64,000 bases of DNA from Actinacidiphila alni (GTDB lineage: Bacteria > Actinomycetota > Actinomycetes > Streptomycetales > Streptomycetaceae): the NCBI RefSeq assembly GCF_900112845.1, contig NZ_FONG01000007.1, positions 1 through 64,000 of the forward strand. The letters are read 5' to 3'. The position numbers and the translations under genes are program-made. The notes under the pieces are model-generated. The model made no database searches and had not been told where the DNA came from. It was given only the letters and a program-made list of their open reading frames with translations. Shown in pieces: positions 8,175 through 16,557 of the stretch (its first letter is position 1; every line of letters starts with the position of its first letter).

Positions 8175-9665
8175 TCAGACCCGCGCGAGCCGTTTCAGCA
8201 GCAGCACCGAGGCGACCGGGCGGGCGCCCGCCTTGGCCACGCCGTCGGCGACCTCGCGGTCGGCGGAGACCACCACGATCTGCCGGCCCGGCGGTTCGGC
8301 GCGCACCAGCCGCCGGATCAACTCGTCCGCGGTCTCACCGGCCTTGCTGAACAGCACCCGTACGCCGCGCGGCGGCGCGAGCAGTACCGGCATGTCCAGG
8401 TCGGCGCCGTCGAAGACACAGGTGACCTCGGCGCCGCTCTGCGCGGCCAGTGCCGCGAGCCCGCCCAGCAGCCGCAGCCGCTGCTTCTCCAACGGCATCG
8501 ACGGATAGCCGGTCTTGGTGACGTTGTAGCCGTCCACGACCAGATGCGCCTGCGGCAGCGCGAGCAGCTGGTCGAGCAGCGCCGGGTCGGTCTCGGACAG
8601 CGCGCGGGTGGCGATGTCGCGCGGGCTGAAGGCGCCGGGCGCGACCGCGTCCACGGTGTCCGCGGGCCGTACGCCCATGGACTCGCGCGGCGGCAGGGCC
8701 AGTTCGCGGCGCAGCCCGGAGGCCGCGTCGAGCACGGTGTCCAGCAGCAGCCGCAGCCGTACGTCCTCGATGCTGCGGCCCTCGCGGGCGGCGCGGCGGC
8801 CGGACTCGACGGCCGCCTCGGCCTCGGCGACCCGGGTGCGCAGTCGCCGGGCCTCGGTCTCGGCGGCGGCCCTGTCCCGGTCGGCGGCCGCCCGCGCCTC
8901 GTCCAGTTCCGCCTGGATCCGGCGCTGCGCGGCCTCGGCTCGTTTGACGTCGCTGAGCGCGCTGCGCAGTTTGCGGTGCGCCACGTCGCCCTCCTTGCGG
9001 ACGGCGTCCAGTTCGGCGCGGGCGCGTACCGCCTCGGAGCGGAGCTGGGCGTGCAGGCTCTGCACCTCCTCGCGGAGCTTGGCCAGTTCGCGCAGCGTCT
9101 CCTCGTCGGCCCGCTCGGCGTGCGCGCGCTGCGCCTCCTCGCCCGCGGTGGCGACGAGCTTGGCCCAGCCAGCCGGGCGCAGCAGATACGCCGCGGCGGC
9201 CACGTCCAGCGGGTCGGCGGCGGGCGGCGGGGTGCCGGCGTCCAGCGCGCCGGTCAGCTCCGGCTGCGCCTCGCGGAGTTTTCCCGCGACCTTGTGCCGG
9301 AAGGCGGGGTCGCTCTCCAGAGCGGCGGCCAGTGCGGTGGCCGCGTGTTTCGCCCGTCTTGAGGGGGTGAAACGGGCGTACGGCCGCAGTGGCAGCGGCA
9401 GTTCGGCGAAGGTGAAGCTGCCGAAGGCGTCGGCCGCGACGGCGACGACGCGGTGCCGTACGCCTTCCGGCAGCGGCCGGTCGAGCGTCGGCTCCTGGGC
9501 GTCGTCGGCCGTCCCGTCCGCCGCCGTGCCGGGTGTCCCGTCCCCCACTGCGTCCGGTGCGTCGGTGACAGCCGTGTCCGGCGCGCCGGTGGCAGCCGTC
9601 GGCTCGGCGGCACCCGTCTCGGGCCCGTCCGCCTCGGCCCGTAGATTGCCGCCACTACCGTCCAC
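8175..9665 (-). CDS. Coiled-coil protein with C-terminal NYN (PIN-like) domain
   Basis: 496 residues. An acidic, Ala/Asp-rich, low-complexity N-terminus (1-60) is followed by a small conserved domain (65-160), a long coiled coil (about 185-300) and a C-terminal NYN domain (about 355-496). The last has LVVDGYNVTKTGYPS, VTCVFDGADLD and VVVSADREVADGVA, the acidic signature of PIN-like RNases of the YacP/Rae1 group. The predicted role is metal-dependent RNA cleavage in the cytoplasm. The large coiled coil is an actinobacterial addition. Start GTG 9665 has GGGAG upstream. The target RNA is unknown. Confidence 0.75.
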   Translation of the reverse strand: MDGSGGNLRAEADGPETGAAEPTAATGAPDTAVTDAPDAVGDGTPGTAADGTADDAQEPTLDRPLPEGVRHRVVAVAADAFGSFTFAELPLPLRPYARFTPSRRAKHAATALAAALESDPAFRHKVAGKLREAQPELTGALDAGTPPPAADPLDVAAAAYLLRPAGWAKLVATAGEEAQRAHAERADEETLRELAKLREEVQSLHAQLRSEAVRARAELDAVRKEGDVAHRKLRSALSDVKRAEAAQRRIQAELDEARAAADRDRAAAETEARRLRTRVAEAEAAVESGRRAAREGRSIEDVRLRLLLDTVLDAASGLRRELALPPRESMGVRPADTVDAVAPGAFSPRDIATRALSETDPALLDQLLALPQAHLVVDGYNVTKTGYPSMPLEKQRLRLLGGLAALAAQSGAEVTCVFDGADLDMPVLLAPPRGVRVLFSKAGETADELIRRLVRAEPPGRQIVVVSADREVADGVAKAGARPVASVLLLKRLARV

Positions 9666-9757
9666 CAGTCACTCCCGTCGGGTTGCGCGGCGCCTCCCCG
9701 GCCCCCTTCGATCCCTCCGGCCGCCGCCTCTTGCATCCATTGTCCCCGTAAGGAGGC

Positions 9758-10072
9758 TCAACCCTGCCCCGGACCCGCTTCCGTGTCCGTACTGTCGTCC
9801 GCGCCGTCGCCGGCCGCCGCCGTACCGTCCTCGGTCCCTGCCGCGCCGGGCCGGTCGACCAGTTCGATCCGGTCCGCGGTGTTGCACCAGCGGCAGCGCA
9901 CCGACTCGACCGTCTCGCTGAGCACCTCGGTCTCCTCGATCCGCGGCTCGCCGCCGAGGTCGAGGTGGACGTACTCGGTCAGCCGGGTGGACCGGGTCAC
10001 GTCGAAACGGGTCAGATTGCCGCACTGCGTGCAGCGCCAGCGGGTCGTCGTGGTCGGCATGGGCACCGGCAT
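9758..10072 (-). CDS. Small zinc-ribbon protein of unknown function
   Basis: 104 residues from ATG 10072. Two Cys pairs, RCTQCGN near residue 12 and RCRWCN near residue 55, would bind one zinc as in a ribbon fold. The C-terminus is a disordered acidic Ala/Gly/Thr tail. No enzyme motif is present. The frame is open to 10147, but MPVPMPTTTTRW is the more plausible N-terminus because a GAGG-rich stretch precedes it. It diverges from the rhomboid gene. Nucleic-acid or protein binding are both possible. Confidence 0.6.
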   Translation of the reverse strand: MPVPMPTTTTRWRCTQCGNLTRFDVTRSTRLTEYVHLDLGGEPRIEETEVLSETVESVRCRWCNTADRIELVDRPGAAGTEDGTAAAGDGADDSTDTEAGPGQG

Positions 10073-10223
10073 CGGTCCTGCACCTCTTCCTCGGGGAATT
10101 CGGGACTGTCGGGCGTACCTGCGCTGACGGGCGTGTGTCGGGGTCACCCTACGGCCTCGGGCCCGCGACGCGCTGCGGCGAGGCGGCCTATGTCCGTTAC
10201 GCCCGCTGCGTCATCATCGGTCC

Positions 10224-11003
10224 ATGGTCATCCCGGTGTACGACAAGAACCCCGTCCGCCGCACGCCGGTCGTGACGTACGCGCTGATCGGTCTGTGCAC
10301 CGTGGTCTTCCTGCTGGGGCCGCTGTCCGGCTTCAACGCCGGTTACGGCACCGGCGACAAGCTGCAGTGCGCGCAGGCCGTCTACTTCGCGCACTGGGGC
10401 GTCATCCCGAGCGAGCTGTTCCACGGACAGCTCCCGATGGACCGGCTGGAGCTGCCCACGGGCTGCGCGGCGCCGCACGCGTACACCAAGTCGCCGCTGC
10501 TGTCGGTGCTCACCGCGATGTTCCTGCACGGGAGCTGGCTGCATCTGATCGGCAACATGCTCTTCCTCTACGTCTTCGGCGACAACGTGGAGAACCGCAT
10601 GGGGCGGCTGCGGTTCGCGCTCTTCTACCTGGTGGCGGGCTGCCTGGCGACGTACGGTTTCGCGCTCGCCAACCCGGAGTCGACGCAGAGCCTGGTGGGC
10701 GCGTCGGGGGCGATCTCGGGTGCGCTCGGTGCGTATCTGTACCTCTACCCCAAGGCCCGGGTGACCAGCCTCTTCCCCTTCCTCTTCTTCATCCCGCTGC
10801 GGTTCCCCGCCTGGATGGTGCTGGGCTTCTGGTTCGTCCTCCAGTGGCTCGCGGCGCAGACCGGCGGCAACGGGCCCGGGGTCGCGTACCTGGCGCATGT
10901 CGTCGGCTTCGCCTTCGGGTTCCTGTGCGCCTGGGTGTGCTACCGGCCGCGTCGTAAGCTGAGCGTCGTAGTCGGGTCGACCCAAGGAGACATCCAGCCG
11001 TGA
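10224..11003 (+). CDS. Rhomboid family intramembrane serine protease
   Basis: 259 residues with about six to seven membrane helices. Family marks in order are HGSWLHLIGNM near residue 102 (the HxxxN that shapes the oxyanion site), GASG near 161 with the catalytic Ser, and AHVVGF near 225 with the catalytic His. Rhomboids cut transmembrane substrates inside the lipid bilayer. The stop overlaps the GTG of the next gene by 4 bp (GTGA), so an Lrp/AsnC-domain protein is co-translated with it, an unusual pairing. Substrates cannot be predicted. Confidence 0.9.
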   Translation: MVIPVYDKNPVRRTPVVTYALIGLCTVVFLLGPLSGFNAGYGTGDKLQCAQAVYFAHWGVIPSELFHGQLPMDRLELPTGCAAPHAYTKSPLLSVLTAMFLHGSWLHLIGNMLFLYVFGDNVENRMGRLRFALFYLVAGCLATYGFALANPESTQSLVGASGAISGALGAYLYLYPKARVTSLFPFLFFIPLRFPAWMVLGFWFVLQWLAAQTGGNGPGVAYLAHVVGFAFGFLCAWVCYRPRRKLSVVVGSTQGDIQP

Positions 11004-11281
11004 TCACCGCGATCGTGCTCATCAAGACGTCCGTCGACCGGATTCCGGAGATCGCCGAGGCCATCGCCGCGCTGGACAACGTCAGCGAGGTCTACTCGGT
11101 GACCGGCACCTACGACCTGGTCGCGCTGGTGCGCGTCGCCCGGCACGACGACCTGGCCGACATCATCCCCGGCCGGATCTCCAAGATCGCCGGTGTCGAG
11201 GCGACCGACACGCACGTCGCCTTCCGTACGTACTCGCAGCACGACCTGGAGGCCGCGTTCGCGATCGGTCTCGACGCCTGA
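11000..11281 (+). CDS. Stand-alone Lrp/AsnC ligand-binding (RAM) domain protein
   Basis: 93 residues. The whole protein is the alpha/beta sandwich domain that in Lrp/AsnC regulators forms the dimer and binds amino acids (VLIKTSVDRIPEIAEAIAAL, then VTGTYDLVALVRV). The N-terminal DNA-binding helix-turn-helix is absent, and the GTG start overlaps the rhomboid stop, so this is not a truncated call. Such proteins form rings or bind small ligands, and some pair with full-length Lrp proteins. Its job beside a rhomboid is unknown. Confidence 0.85.
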   Translation: MITAIVLIKTSVDRIPEIAEAIAALDNVSEVYSVTGTYDLVALVRVARHDDLADIIPGRISKIAGVEATDTHVAFRTYSQHDLEAAFAIGLDA

Positions 11282-11303
11282 GCCGTACGTCTTCGCCCGG
11301 TCC

Positions 11304-11891
11304 CTACGCGCGCGCCGCGTCCAGCAGCGGGCCGAGTTCGCGGGCGGCGGTGGTGAGGGCGCGGGTGTCCTGTTCCGCCCGGGCGATCAGGATCGCGCCC
11401 TCCAGGGTGCTGATCATGAGGGTCGCCAGCGGTACGGACCGCTCCCGCGGGACGCCCATGGCGGCCAGGGCCTCGGCGAGCGGCGCGGTCCAGGCGGCGA
11501 AGGCGGCGGCGGTCGCCTCCCGGGTGGACTCGGTGGCCCGCGCGCAGTCCACGGCCGCGGCGGCGACGGGGCAGCCGCCGTCGAAGCCGATCGCCGCGTA
11601 TTCGTCGGTCCACTGGGTGACCATGCCGGCGAACAGCGCGCTCGGGGCCGGCTCGTCGAGCGCGGCGAGGAAGCGGGCGACGCGCTTGGCCGCGTAGCGC
11701 CCGCCCCAGGCCACCGCCTCGTTGACCAGCTGTTCCTTGCCGCCGGGGAAATAGTGCTGGAGCGAGCCGCGCGGCGCGCCCGCGTGGGCGGCGACCTCGC
11801 GCATGCCGGTCGCGCCGACGCCCTCGCGCCGGATGAGCTGGGCCGCGCTGAAGACCATCCGCTCGCGCGGTCCGCGGTCGGTTCCCGTCAT
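11304..11891 (-). CDS. TetR family regulator, LmrA/YxaF-like
   Basis: 195 residues. The N-terminal TetR DNA-binding domain covers about residues 8-60 ([23 protein letters not shown], helix 3 in PRGSLQHYF with PGGKEQL). The C-terminal ligand domain has [11 protein letters not shown], typical of the LmrA/YxaF group, which usually represses drug efflux or oxidoreductase genes. ATG 11891 is preceded by GGAGG at good spacing. It lies next to the GNAT gene but 118 bp from it. The palindromes at 12535-12578 could be its targets, which is a guess from proximity. Confidence 0.85.
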   Translation of the reverse strand: MTGTDRGPRERMVFSAAQLIRREGVGATGMREVAAHAGAPRGSLQHYFPGGKEQLVNEAVAWGGRYAAKRVARFLAALDEPAPSALFAGMVTQWTDEYAAIGFDGGCPVAAAAVDCARATESTREATAAAFAAWTAPLAEALAAMGVPRERSVPLATLMISTLEGAILIARAEQDTRALTTAARELGPLLDAARA

Positions 11892-12009
11892 CGCCGTCCT
11901 CCACCGGGCCCGTCGTCCCACTGTTCTCGCTGACACCGCTGACACTGCCGGCACCGCCGCGCGTCCCGTACGGCCGACCCCACGTCCACGCCCACTTCTA
12001 TACGGTCGG

Positions 12010-12549
12010 CTATACGGTCGGCGCCAGCTTATAGACGCCGGTGAGGCCGTCCCCGGTGAACGACGCGCGGACCGGCTCCAGTCGGCGGCCGAGGGCCGCC
12101 AGCAGCCCGTGCCGGCCCGGCAGCACATTGGCCACGACCTGCTCGACGCCCCGCGCCCGCGCGCGGGCCAGCAGCAGGCCGATCATCGCGGTGCCGACGC
12201 CCTGCCGCTGCCACGCGTCCACGACCAGCACGCCCAGCTCACCGCTGCCGGGCCGGCCGTCCGGCCCGGCGGCGAAGCCCGCGATGCCGACCAGCTGGTC
12301 CCGGCCGCCGCGGTGGGCGACCACCGCGTCGTGCTCGGCGGGCGGCCCGGCCAGCAGCGCGTCCAGGTGGTCGCGGGGGAATTCGCGGCGGCCGCCCCAG
12401 AACCGCAGCCGGACCGTCTCGGCCGAGCAGGCCGCGAAGAGCCGGGCCACGGCGTCCCGGTCGGTGGGCCGCAGCACGTCGATCCCGTCCGGTGCCGCGG
12501 GTTCACCGCCCGTGACGACCGGCTCCCCATCCACTATGACGACTGTCAT
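12010..12549 (-). CDS. GNAT family N-acetyltransferase
   Basis: 179 residues from ATG 12549. The acetyl-CoA loop is at [18 protein letters not shown] in the C-terminal half, after LGVLVV, and [16 protein letters not shown] is the first strand and helix. The substrate is unknown. The start is uncertain: ATG 12549 and the in-frame ATG 12576 both lie inside palindromes, and a GTG at 12537 would give MDGEPVV. Since the palindromes look like operators, the start could be the innermost one, with a short or absent leader. It diverges from the dehydrogenase at 12634. Confidence 0.8.
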   Translation of the reverse strand: MTVVIVDGEPVVTGGEPAAPDGIDVLRPTDRDAVARLFAACSAETVRLRFWGGRREFPRDHLDALLAGPPAEHDAVVAHRGGRDQLVGIAGFAAGPDGRPGSGELGVLVVDAWQRQGVGTAMIGLLLARARARGVEQVVANVLPGRHGLLAALGRRLEPVRASFTGDGLTGVYKLAPTV

Positions 12550-12578
12550 AGCGACCAGTATTATGACGGCTGTCATAA
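12535..12578. promoter_or_regulatory. Tandem palindromic operators between divergent genes
   Basis: Site 1 is TATGAC-GACT-GTCATA (12535-12550). Site 2 is TTATGAC-GGCT-GTCATAA (12561-12578). The arms are perfect, the 4-nt spacers are GACT and GGCT, and the centres are 27 bp apart. This AT-richer patch lies at the start region of the GNAT gene and upstream of the dehydrogenase. It fits two dimers of a TetR- or MarR-type repressor that controls both genes. Confidence 0.7.
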
Positions 12579-12633
12579 ACGGCAAGTGCGGCCCGCCGAT
12601 CGACCGGCACGGGCCGCGGAAGGCGGTGGCGCG

Positions 12634-13518
12634 GTGGACATCGGTTTTCTGGGACTCGGGGTCATGGGCCGGCCCATGGCGCTCAATCTCCTGCGGGCCG
12701 GCACCCCGCTGACGGTCTGGAACCGCAGCGCGCCCGCCGCCGACGCGCTGCGGGCCGCCGGGGCGAAGACGGCCGACAGCCCGGCCGACCTCCTCGCCCG
12801 TACCGACACCGTCTTCGTGATGCTCGCCGACGGTGCCGCGATCGACACCTGCCTCGGCCGCGGCACCCCCGCCTTCGCCGAGCGCGTCGCGGGCCGCACC
12901 CTCGTCCACATGGGCACCACCGCGCCGGACTACTCGCGCGCCCTGGAGGCCGACATCCGCGCGGCGGGCGGCCGTTACGTGGAGGCGCCGGTCTCCGGCT
13001 CCCGCGTCCCCGCCGAGCAGGGGCGGCTGGTCGCGATGCTGGCGGGCGATCCCGAGGCGGTCGAGGACGTACGGCCGCTGCTGGCGCCGATGTGCCACGA
13101 GACCTTCGCCTGCGGGCCGGTGCCCGGCGCGCTGCTGATGAAGCTGTCGGTCAATCTCTTCCTGATCACCACCGTGACCGGGCTGGCCGAGGCCTTCCAC
13201 TTCGCCGAGCGGCACGGTCTGGACCGCGGCCGGTTCCTCGCGGTGCTGGACGCGGGGCCGATGGCCAGCGGGGTGTCGCGGATGAAGGCGCCCAAGCTGC
13301 TGGCGCGCGACTTCGGCGTCCAGGCCGCGGCCGCCGACGTCCTGATGAACAACCGGCTCATCGCCGAGGCCGCCCGCGCCTCCGGGACGGCGACACCGCT
13401 GCTCGACATCTGCCACGCCCTGTTCGCCGAGACCAGCGCGGCCGATCCGGCCGCCGACATGATCGCGGTGCTGCGGGCGATCGAGTCCCGCACGGCGGCC
13501 GTCGCCCCTGCCGGGTGA
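12634..13518 (+). CDS. NAD(P)-dependent beta-hydroxyacid dehydrogenase
   Basis: 294 residues. The N-terminal Rossmann motif is [16 protein letters not shown]. The substrate motif [14 protein letters not shown] lies near residues 125-140, and the conserved catalytic Lys is in [12 protein letters not shown] near 170. The C-terminal all-helical domain has the [11 protein letters not shown] stretch. This is the 3-hydroxyisobutyrate / tartronate semialdehyde reductase / glyoxylate reductase family, and the exact substrate is not clear. Start GTG 12634 follows GGAAGG. It diverges from a GNAT gene across two perfect palindromes, so it is probably repressed until an inducer is present. Confidence 0.85.
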   Translation: MDIGFLGLGVMGRPMALNLLRAGTPLTVWNRSAPAADALRAAGAKTADSPADLLARTDTVFVMLADGAAIDTCLGRGTPAFAERVAGRTLVHMGTTAPDYSRALEADIRAAGGRYVEAPVSGSRVPAEQGRLVAMLAGDPEAVEDVRPLLAPMCHETFACGPVPGALLMKLSVNLFLITTVTGLAEAFHFAERHGLDRGRFLAVLDAGPMASGVSRMKAPKLLARDFGVQAAAADVLMNNRLIAEAARASGTATPLLDICHALFAETSAADPAADMIAVLRAIESRTAAVAPAG

Positions 13519-13533
13519 CCGCCGCCCGCGGCA

Positions 13534-14904
13534 TCAGCCCCGGTCGGGCACGCAACGGCCGTCCTCGGTGCGGTAGCTCCACCGCGCGCCCTCGCGCACC
13601 AGGGTGCGCACCGCCGTCAGGAAGCGGTCGATGTGCTCCTCGGGGGTGCCCGCGCCGAAGCTGACCCGGATCGCGTTCAGCGACCGCTCCCCCGGCGCCG
13701 CCTCCGGCGCCCCGCACTCCCCCGGGTCGTCGCTCTCGCCGCCGAGCAGCGTCCGCACCAGCGGGTGCGCGCAGAACAGCCCGTCGCGCACCCCGATCCC
13801 GTACTCGGCGGACAGCGCGGCGGCGAAGTGCGAGCTGTTCCAACCGCTCACGACGAAGGACAGGACGCCGACGCGGGGCGCGTCGTCGCCGAACAGCGAC
13901 AGCACCCGCACCTCGGGCACCTCGGCGAGCCCGGCCCGCAGCCGGGCCAGCAACTGCTGCTCGCGGTCGACGAGTTCACCGAAGCCGGCCTCGGTGAGCG
14001 CCTTGCAGGCCGACGCGATGGCGTAGACGCCGATGACATTGGGCGAGCCCGCCTCGTGCCGGGCCGCGGTGGTGTGCCACTCCACGTCCACCCCGCCGTC
14101 CGCACGCCGGGCGACCTTGCGGCTGGCGCCACCGCCCGCCAGGTACGGCTCGGCCTCGCGCAGCCAGTCGGCGCGGCCGGCCAGCACACCGGAACCGAAG
14201 GGCGCGTAGAGCTTGTGGCCGGAGAAGGCGACCCAGTCGACGTCCAGCGCGGCCACGTCCACCGGGTGGTGCGGGGCCAACTGCGCCGCGTCCAGCACGA
14301 TCCGGGCGCCGTGCCGGTGCGCGGCGGCGGCCAGTTCCCGTACCGGCCACAGCTCCCCGGTCACATTGGAGGCGCCGGTGACGCAGACCAGCTTGGGGCC
14401 CTTGGCGGCGCCGTGCAGCGCCACGTCAAGGACGGCGACGGCCTGTTCCGGCGTACGCGGCGCGCTCAGCACGGTCACCCGCACGTCGTCGCGGGTCCGC
14501 CAGGGCAGCAGCGAGGCGTGGTGCTCGGTCTCGAAGACGAAGACATGAGTGCCGGCCGGGACCACGGCGGCCAGCAGATTGAGCGAGTCGGTGGTGGACC
14601 GGGTGAAGATCACCTGGTCGCCGTCCCGGCAGCCGAGGAAGTCGGCGACGGTGTCGCGGCTCTGCTCGAACAGGTCGGTGGACAGCTGGGAGAGGTAGCC
14701 GGCACCGCGGTGCACGCTGCCGTAGTAGGGGGCGTACGCGGCGATGTCGTCCCACACCCGCTGGAGCGCGGGGGCGCTGGCGGCGTAGTCGAGCGCGGCG
14801 TACGGCACGGTGCCGCCCGTGACGAGCGGAACGAGGACGTCCCGGCCCAGAACGGGCAGCGGGGTACAAATACGACGGTCGGTGGCAGCAGTGGTCACAG
14901 TCAT
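13534..14904 (-). CDS. Class V aminotransferase / cysteine desulfurase-like, SAM-IV regulated
   Basis: 456 residues, fold type I PLP enzyme. The PLP-binding Lys is in VAFSGHKLYAPFGSGVL near residue 223, with VLDAAQLAPHHPVD as the preceding Asp/Gln/His motif and HEAGSPNVIGVYAI further on. The sequence is closer to SufS/CsdA and isopenicillin-N-epimerase-like enzymes than to SerC. FCAHPLVRTLL near residue 380 contains a Cys near the place of the catalytic desulfurase Cys. ATG 14904 has GGGAG at 6-nt spacing. A SAM-IV riboswitch upstream ties it to methionine or sulfur metabolism, so a Cys-S, homocysteine or related thiol substrate is likely. The precise reaction is open. Confidence 0.8.
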   Translation of the reverse strand: MTVTTAATDRRICTPLPVLGRDVLVPLVTGGTVPYAALDYAASAPALQRVWDDIAAYAPYYGSVHRGAGYLSQLSTDLFEQSRDTVADFLGCRDGDQVIFTRSTTDSLNLLAAVVPAGTHVFVFETEHHASLLPWRTRDDVRVTVLSAPRTPEQAVAVLDVALHGAAKGPKLVCVTGASNVTGELWPVRELAAAAHRHGARIVLDAAQLAPHHPVDVAALDVDWVAFSGHKLYAPFGSGVLAGRADWLREAEPYLAGGGASRKVARRADGGVDVEWHTTAARHEAGSPNVIGVYAIASACKALTEAGFGELVDREQQLLARLRAGLAEVPEVRVLSLFGDDAPRVGVLSFVVSGWNSSHFAAALSAEYGIGVRDGLFCAHPLVRTLLGGESDDPGECGAPEAAPGERSLNAIRVSFGAGTPEEHIDRFLTAVRTLVREGARWSYRTEDGRCVPDRG

Positions 14905-15014
14905 GGCGATCTCCCGGATTACGGCAGGCGAAATCACCGCACACCCGGAGCCGAAAGAAAAGGCTCACCGTACGGGTACGCGGGATGAATACGTCGGGCG
15001 GAAAAGGCGGAACC

Positions 15015-15028
15015 GGGCCGACAGGCCC
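15015..15028 (-). repeat. Hairpin right after the leader ORF
   Basis: GGGCC-GACA-GGCCC folds into a 5-bp stem with a tetraloop that begins at the stop codon of the six-codon ORF. It could influence readthrough into the aminotransferase gene. It has no T-tract of terminator strength. The remaining 110 bases to the ATG at 14904 hold only the gene's own ribosome binding site. Confidence 0.35.
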
Positions 15029-15048
15029 TATCGCATTCGCTTGCTCAT
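15028..15048 (-). CDS. Six-codon leader ORF (MSKRMR)
   Basis: ATG AGC AAG CGA ATG CGA TAG begins 13 nt after the end of the SAM-IV aptamer. GGGGAG (15061-15056) precedes it by 7 nt, a strong ribosome binding site that lies next to the aptamer's last bases. The next gene starts 124 nt further on. It may be a regulatory leader peptide whose initiation the riboswitch controls, or the exposed site at which ribosomes stabilise the leader. It was found by eye, and conservation has not been tested. Confidence 0.4.
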   Translation of the reverse strand: MSKRMR

Positions 15049-15060
15049 GAAAGAACTCCC

Positions 15061-15180
15061 CAAGTCCGGCTTGCCGTGAGCCTCGCTGCTTCACGGCCTG
15101 GTCATCACCCGGGGCACCCCGCCTCGGACGGAGGGTTGCCGGACAGCGAGCCGGGGCCTTGACGCTGTCACTCGTGACCT
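15061..15180 (-). promoter_or_regulatory. SAM-IV riboswitch
   Basis: The minus strand reads GGTCACGAGTGACAGCGTCA, then CCGGCAACCCTCC, GGCGGGGTGCCCCGGGTGA and TGACCAGG, followed by a GCCGTGA/TCACGGC hairpin and CAAGCC. These are the blocks of the actinobacterial SAM-IV class in order. P1 pairs GGTCA (15179-15175) with TGACC (15104-15100). The conserved GGCAACCCTCC and GGGGTGCCCCGGGTGA core and the extra 3' hairpin with pseudoknot partner are all present. SAM binding normally lowers expression of sulfur and methionine genes. It controls the PLP enzyme at 13534-14904. Confidence 0.93.
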
Positions 15181-15187
15181 GAACAGC

Positions 15188-15216
15188 ATTCTGCCATACG
15201 TCCTCAGACGCACAAG
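15188..15216 (-). promoter_or_regulatory. Candidate promoter for the SAM-IV leader
   Basis: Minus-strand TTGTGC, a 16-nt spacer and CAGAAT lie just upstream of the aptamer, with a predicted start within a few bases of its first nucleotide. The -35 hexamer overlaps one arm of the inverted repeat at 15211-15247. Confidence 0.4.
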
Positions 15217-15247
15217 ACGCCGTCCAGAAATTGGACAGCGTCTTGTG
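15211..15247. terminator. Inverted repeat after trpD, likely terminator
   Basis: Fifteen-base arms that begin CACAAGACGC and end GCGTCTTGTG, with one mismatch and a 7-nt AT-rich loop, form a strong hairpin. It lies 75 bp beyond the trpD stop and just upstream of the SAM-IV promoter, so it probably insulates the two units. No T-tract is present. Confidence 0.6.
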
Positions 15248-15321
15248 CCACACCCGTCACGTACGGCCGGAATTCGCCCGTACGGCGGCCGTTCCATGGT
15301 TCTACGCGATACCGGTGACGG

Positions 15322-16386
15322 TCACGCGTTGCTCGCCGCGGCCCACCGCTCCAGTGCCGCCGCCGCCGCGCCCGAGTCGATCGACTCGGCCGCCGCCTCC
15401 AGGCCGGCCGCGATCTGCTTCTCCAGCGGGTCGTCATTCGGCCGCAGCGCGACCAGCGCCGCCGCCGAGTTGAGCAGCACCGCGTCCCGTACGGGCCCGG
15501 TCTCGCCCGCCAGCAGCCGGCGGGCCACCGCCGCGTTGTGGGCCGCGTCGGCGCCGCGCAGCGCCGCCACCGGCACCAGGGGCAGGCCGACGTCCCGCGG
15601 GTCGAAGGCGACCCGCTCGACCGCGCCGTCCCGCACCACCCACACCTGCGAGGTGGCCGTGGTGGTCAGCTCGTCCAGGCCGTCGTCACCGCGGAACACC
15701 AGCGCGGACGAGCCGCGCTCGGCGAGCACCCCGGCGACGATCGGCGCCATCCGCGGGTCCGCGACCCCGGTGGCCTGGGACCGCACCCGGGCCGGATTGG
15801 TCAGCGGGCCGAGGAAGTTGAAGGTGGTGGCCACCCCCAACTCGGCGCGGGCGGTCGCCACATGGCGCAGCGCCGGGTGGAACTTCACCGCGAAGCAGAA
15901 GGTGATCCCGGCCTCCTCGGCGACCTCCACGACGCGCTGCGGCGTCAGCTGGAGATTGACGCCGAGCTGTTCCAGGACGTCGGAGGCGCCGCTGGCGGAG
16001 GACGCGGCGCGATTGCCGTGCTTGACGACCTTCGCACCGGTGCCGGCCACCACGATCGCCGACATCGTGGAGATGTTCACCGTCTTGGCCCGGTCGCCGC
16101 CGGTGCCGACGATGTCCACCGTCGGGCCCGGCACCTCGATGGTGTTGGCGTGCGCGTACATCGCCCGCACCATGCCGGAGACCTCCTCGACGGTCTCCCC
16201 CTTCGCCCGCAGCGCGACCGCGAATCCGGCGATCTGCACATCGGTGGCCTCGCCCCGCATGATCGCGTCCATCGCCCACGCGGTGTCCGCCGCGCTCAGG
16301 TCCTGCCGGGCCAGCAGCGTGCTGAGCACGTCGGGCCAGGAACGCGTGGCCGGGGTCTCGCCGCCTGCCGGTGTCACAACGCTCAT
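15322..16386 (-). CDS. trpD: Anthranilate phosphoribosyltransferase
   Basis: 354 residues, usual length. It transfers phosphoribose from PRPP to anthranilate, the second step of tryptophan synthesis. Family motifs are [16 protein letters not shown] near residue 95 (PRPP loop), [16 protein letters not shown] near 120 and [12 protein letters not shown] near 190. ATG 16386 has AGGAG upstream. It stands alone, away from other trp genes, next to the qcr operon as its homologue does in M. tuberculosis (Rv2192c). A TAGGCT -10-like box at 16433-16428 may drive it. Confidence 0.95.
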   Translation of the reverse strand: MSVVTPAGGETPATRSWPDVLSTLLARQDLSAADTAWAMDAIMRGEATDVQIAGFAVALRAKGETVEEVSGMVRAMYAHANTIEVPGPTVDIVGTGGDRAKTVNISTMSAIVVAGTGAKVVKHGNRAASSASGASDVLEQLGVNLQLTPQRVVEVAEEAGITFCFAVKFHPALRHVATARAELGVATTFNFLGPLTNPARVRSQATGVADPRMAPIVAGVLAERGSSALVFRGDDGLDELTTTATSQVWVVRDGAVERVAFDPRDVGLPLVPVAALRGADAAHNAAVARRLLAGETGPVRDAVLLNSAAALVALRPNDDPLEKQIAAGLEAAAESIDSGAAAAALERWAAASNA

Positions 16387-16490
16387 GGTCCACGCTCCTG
16401 GTGGTGGGAAAGGGAAACAGCGCTCTCAGCCTATCGGCGCGCCGACCGCCGATTCCCGGTTGACCGCAGTCCGGACAGGCGCGCGAAAGG

Positions 16491-16530
16491 GCCGGGCCCG
16501 GAAGCCCCCGAAGGGTCTTCCGGGCCCGGC
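16491..16530. terminator. Terminator after the ctaE-qcrCAB operon
   Basis: A perfect 14-bp stem, GCCGGGCCCGGAAG paired with CTTCCGGGCCCGGC, with a 12-nt loop. It is 28 bp beyond the qcrB stop and upstream of trpD, so it ends the respiratory operon and keeps trpD separate. Confidence 0.85.
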
Positions 16531-16557
16531 CCGTGTGTGGCGAAGCTCAGCGGTCCG

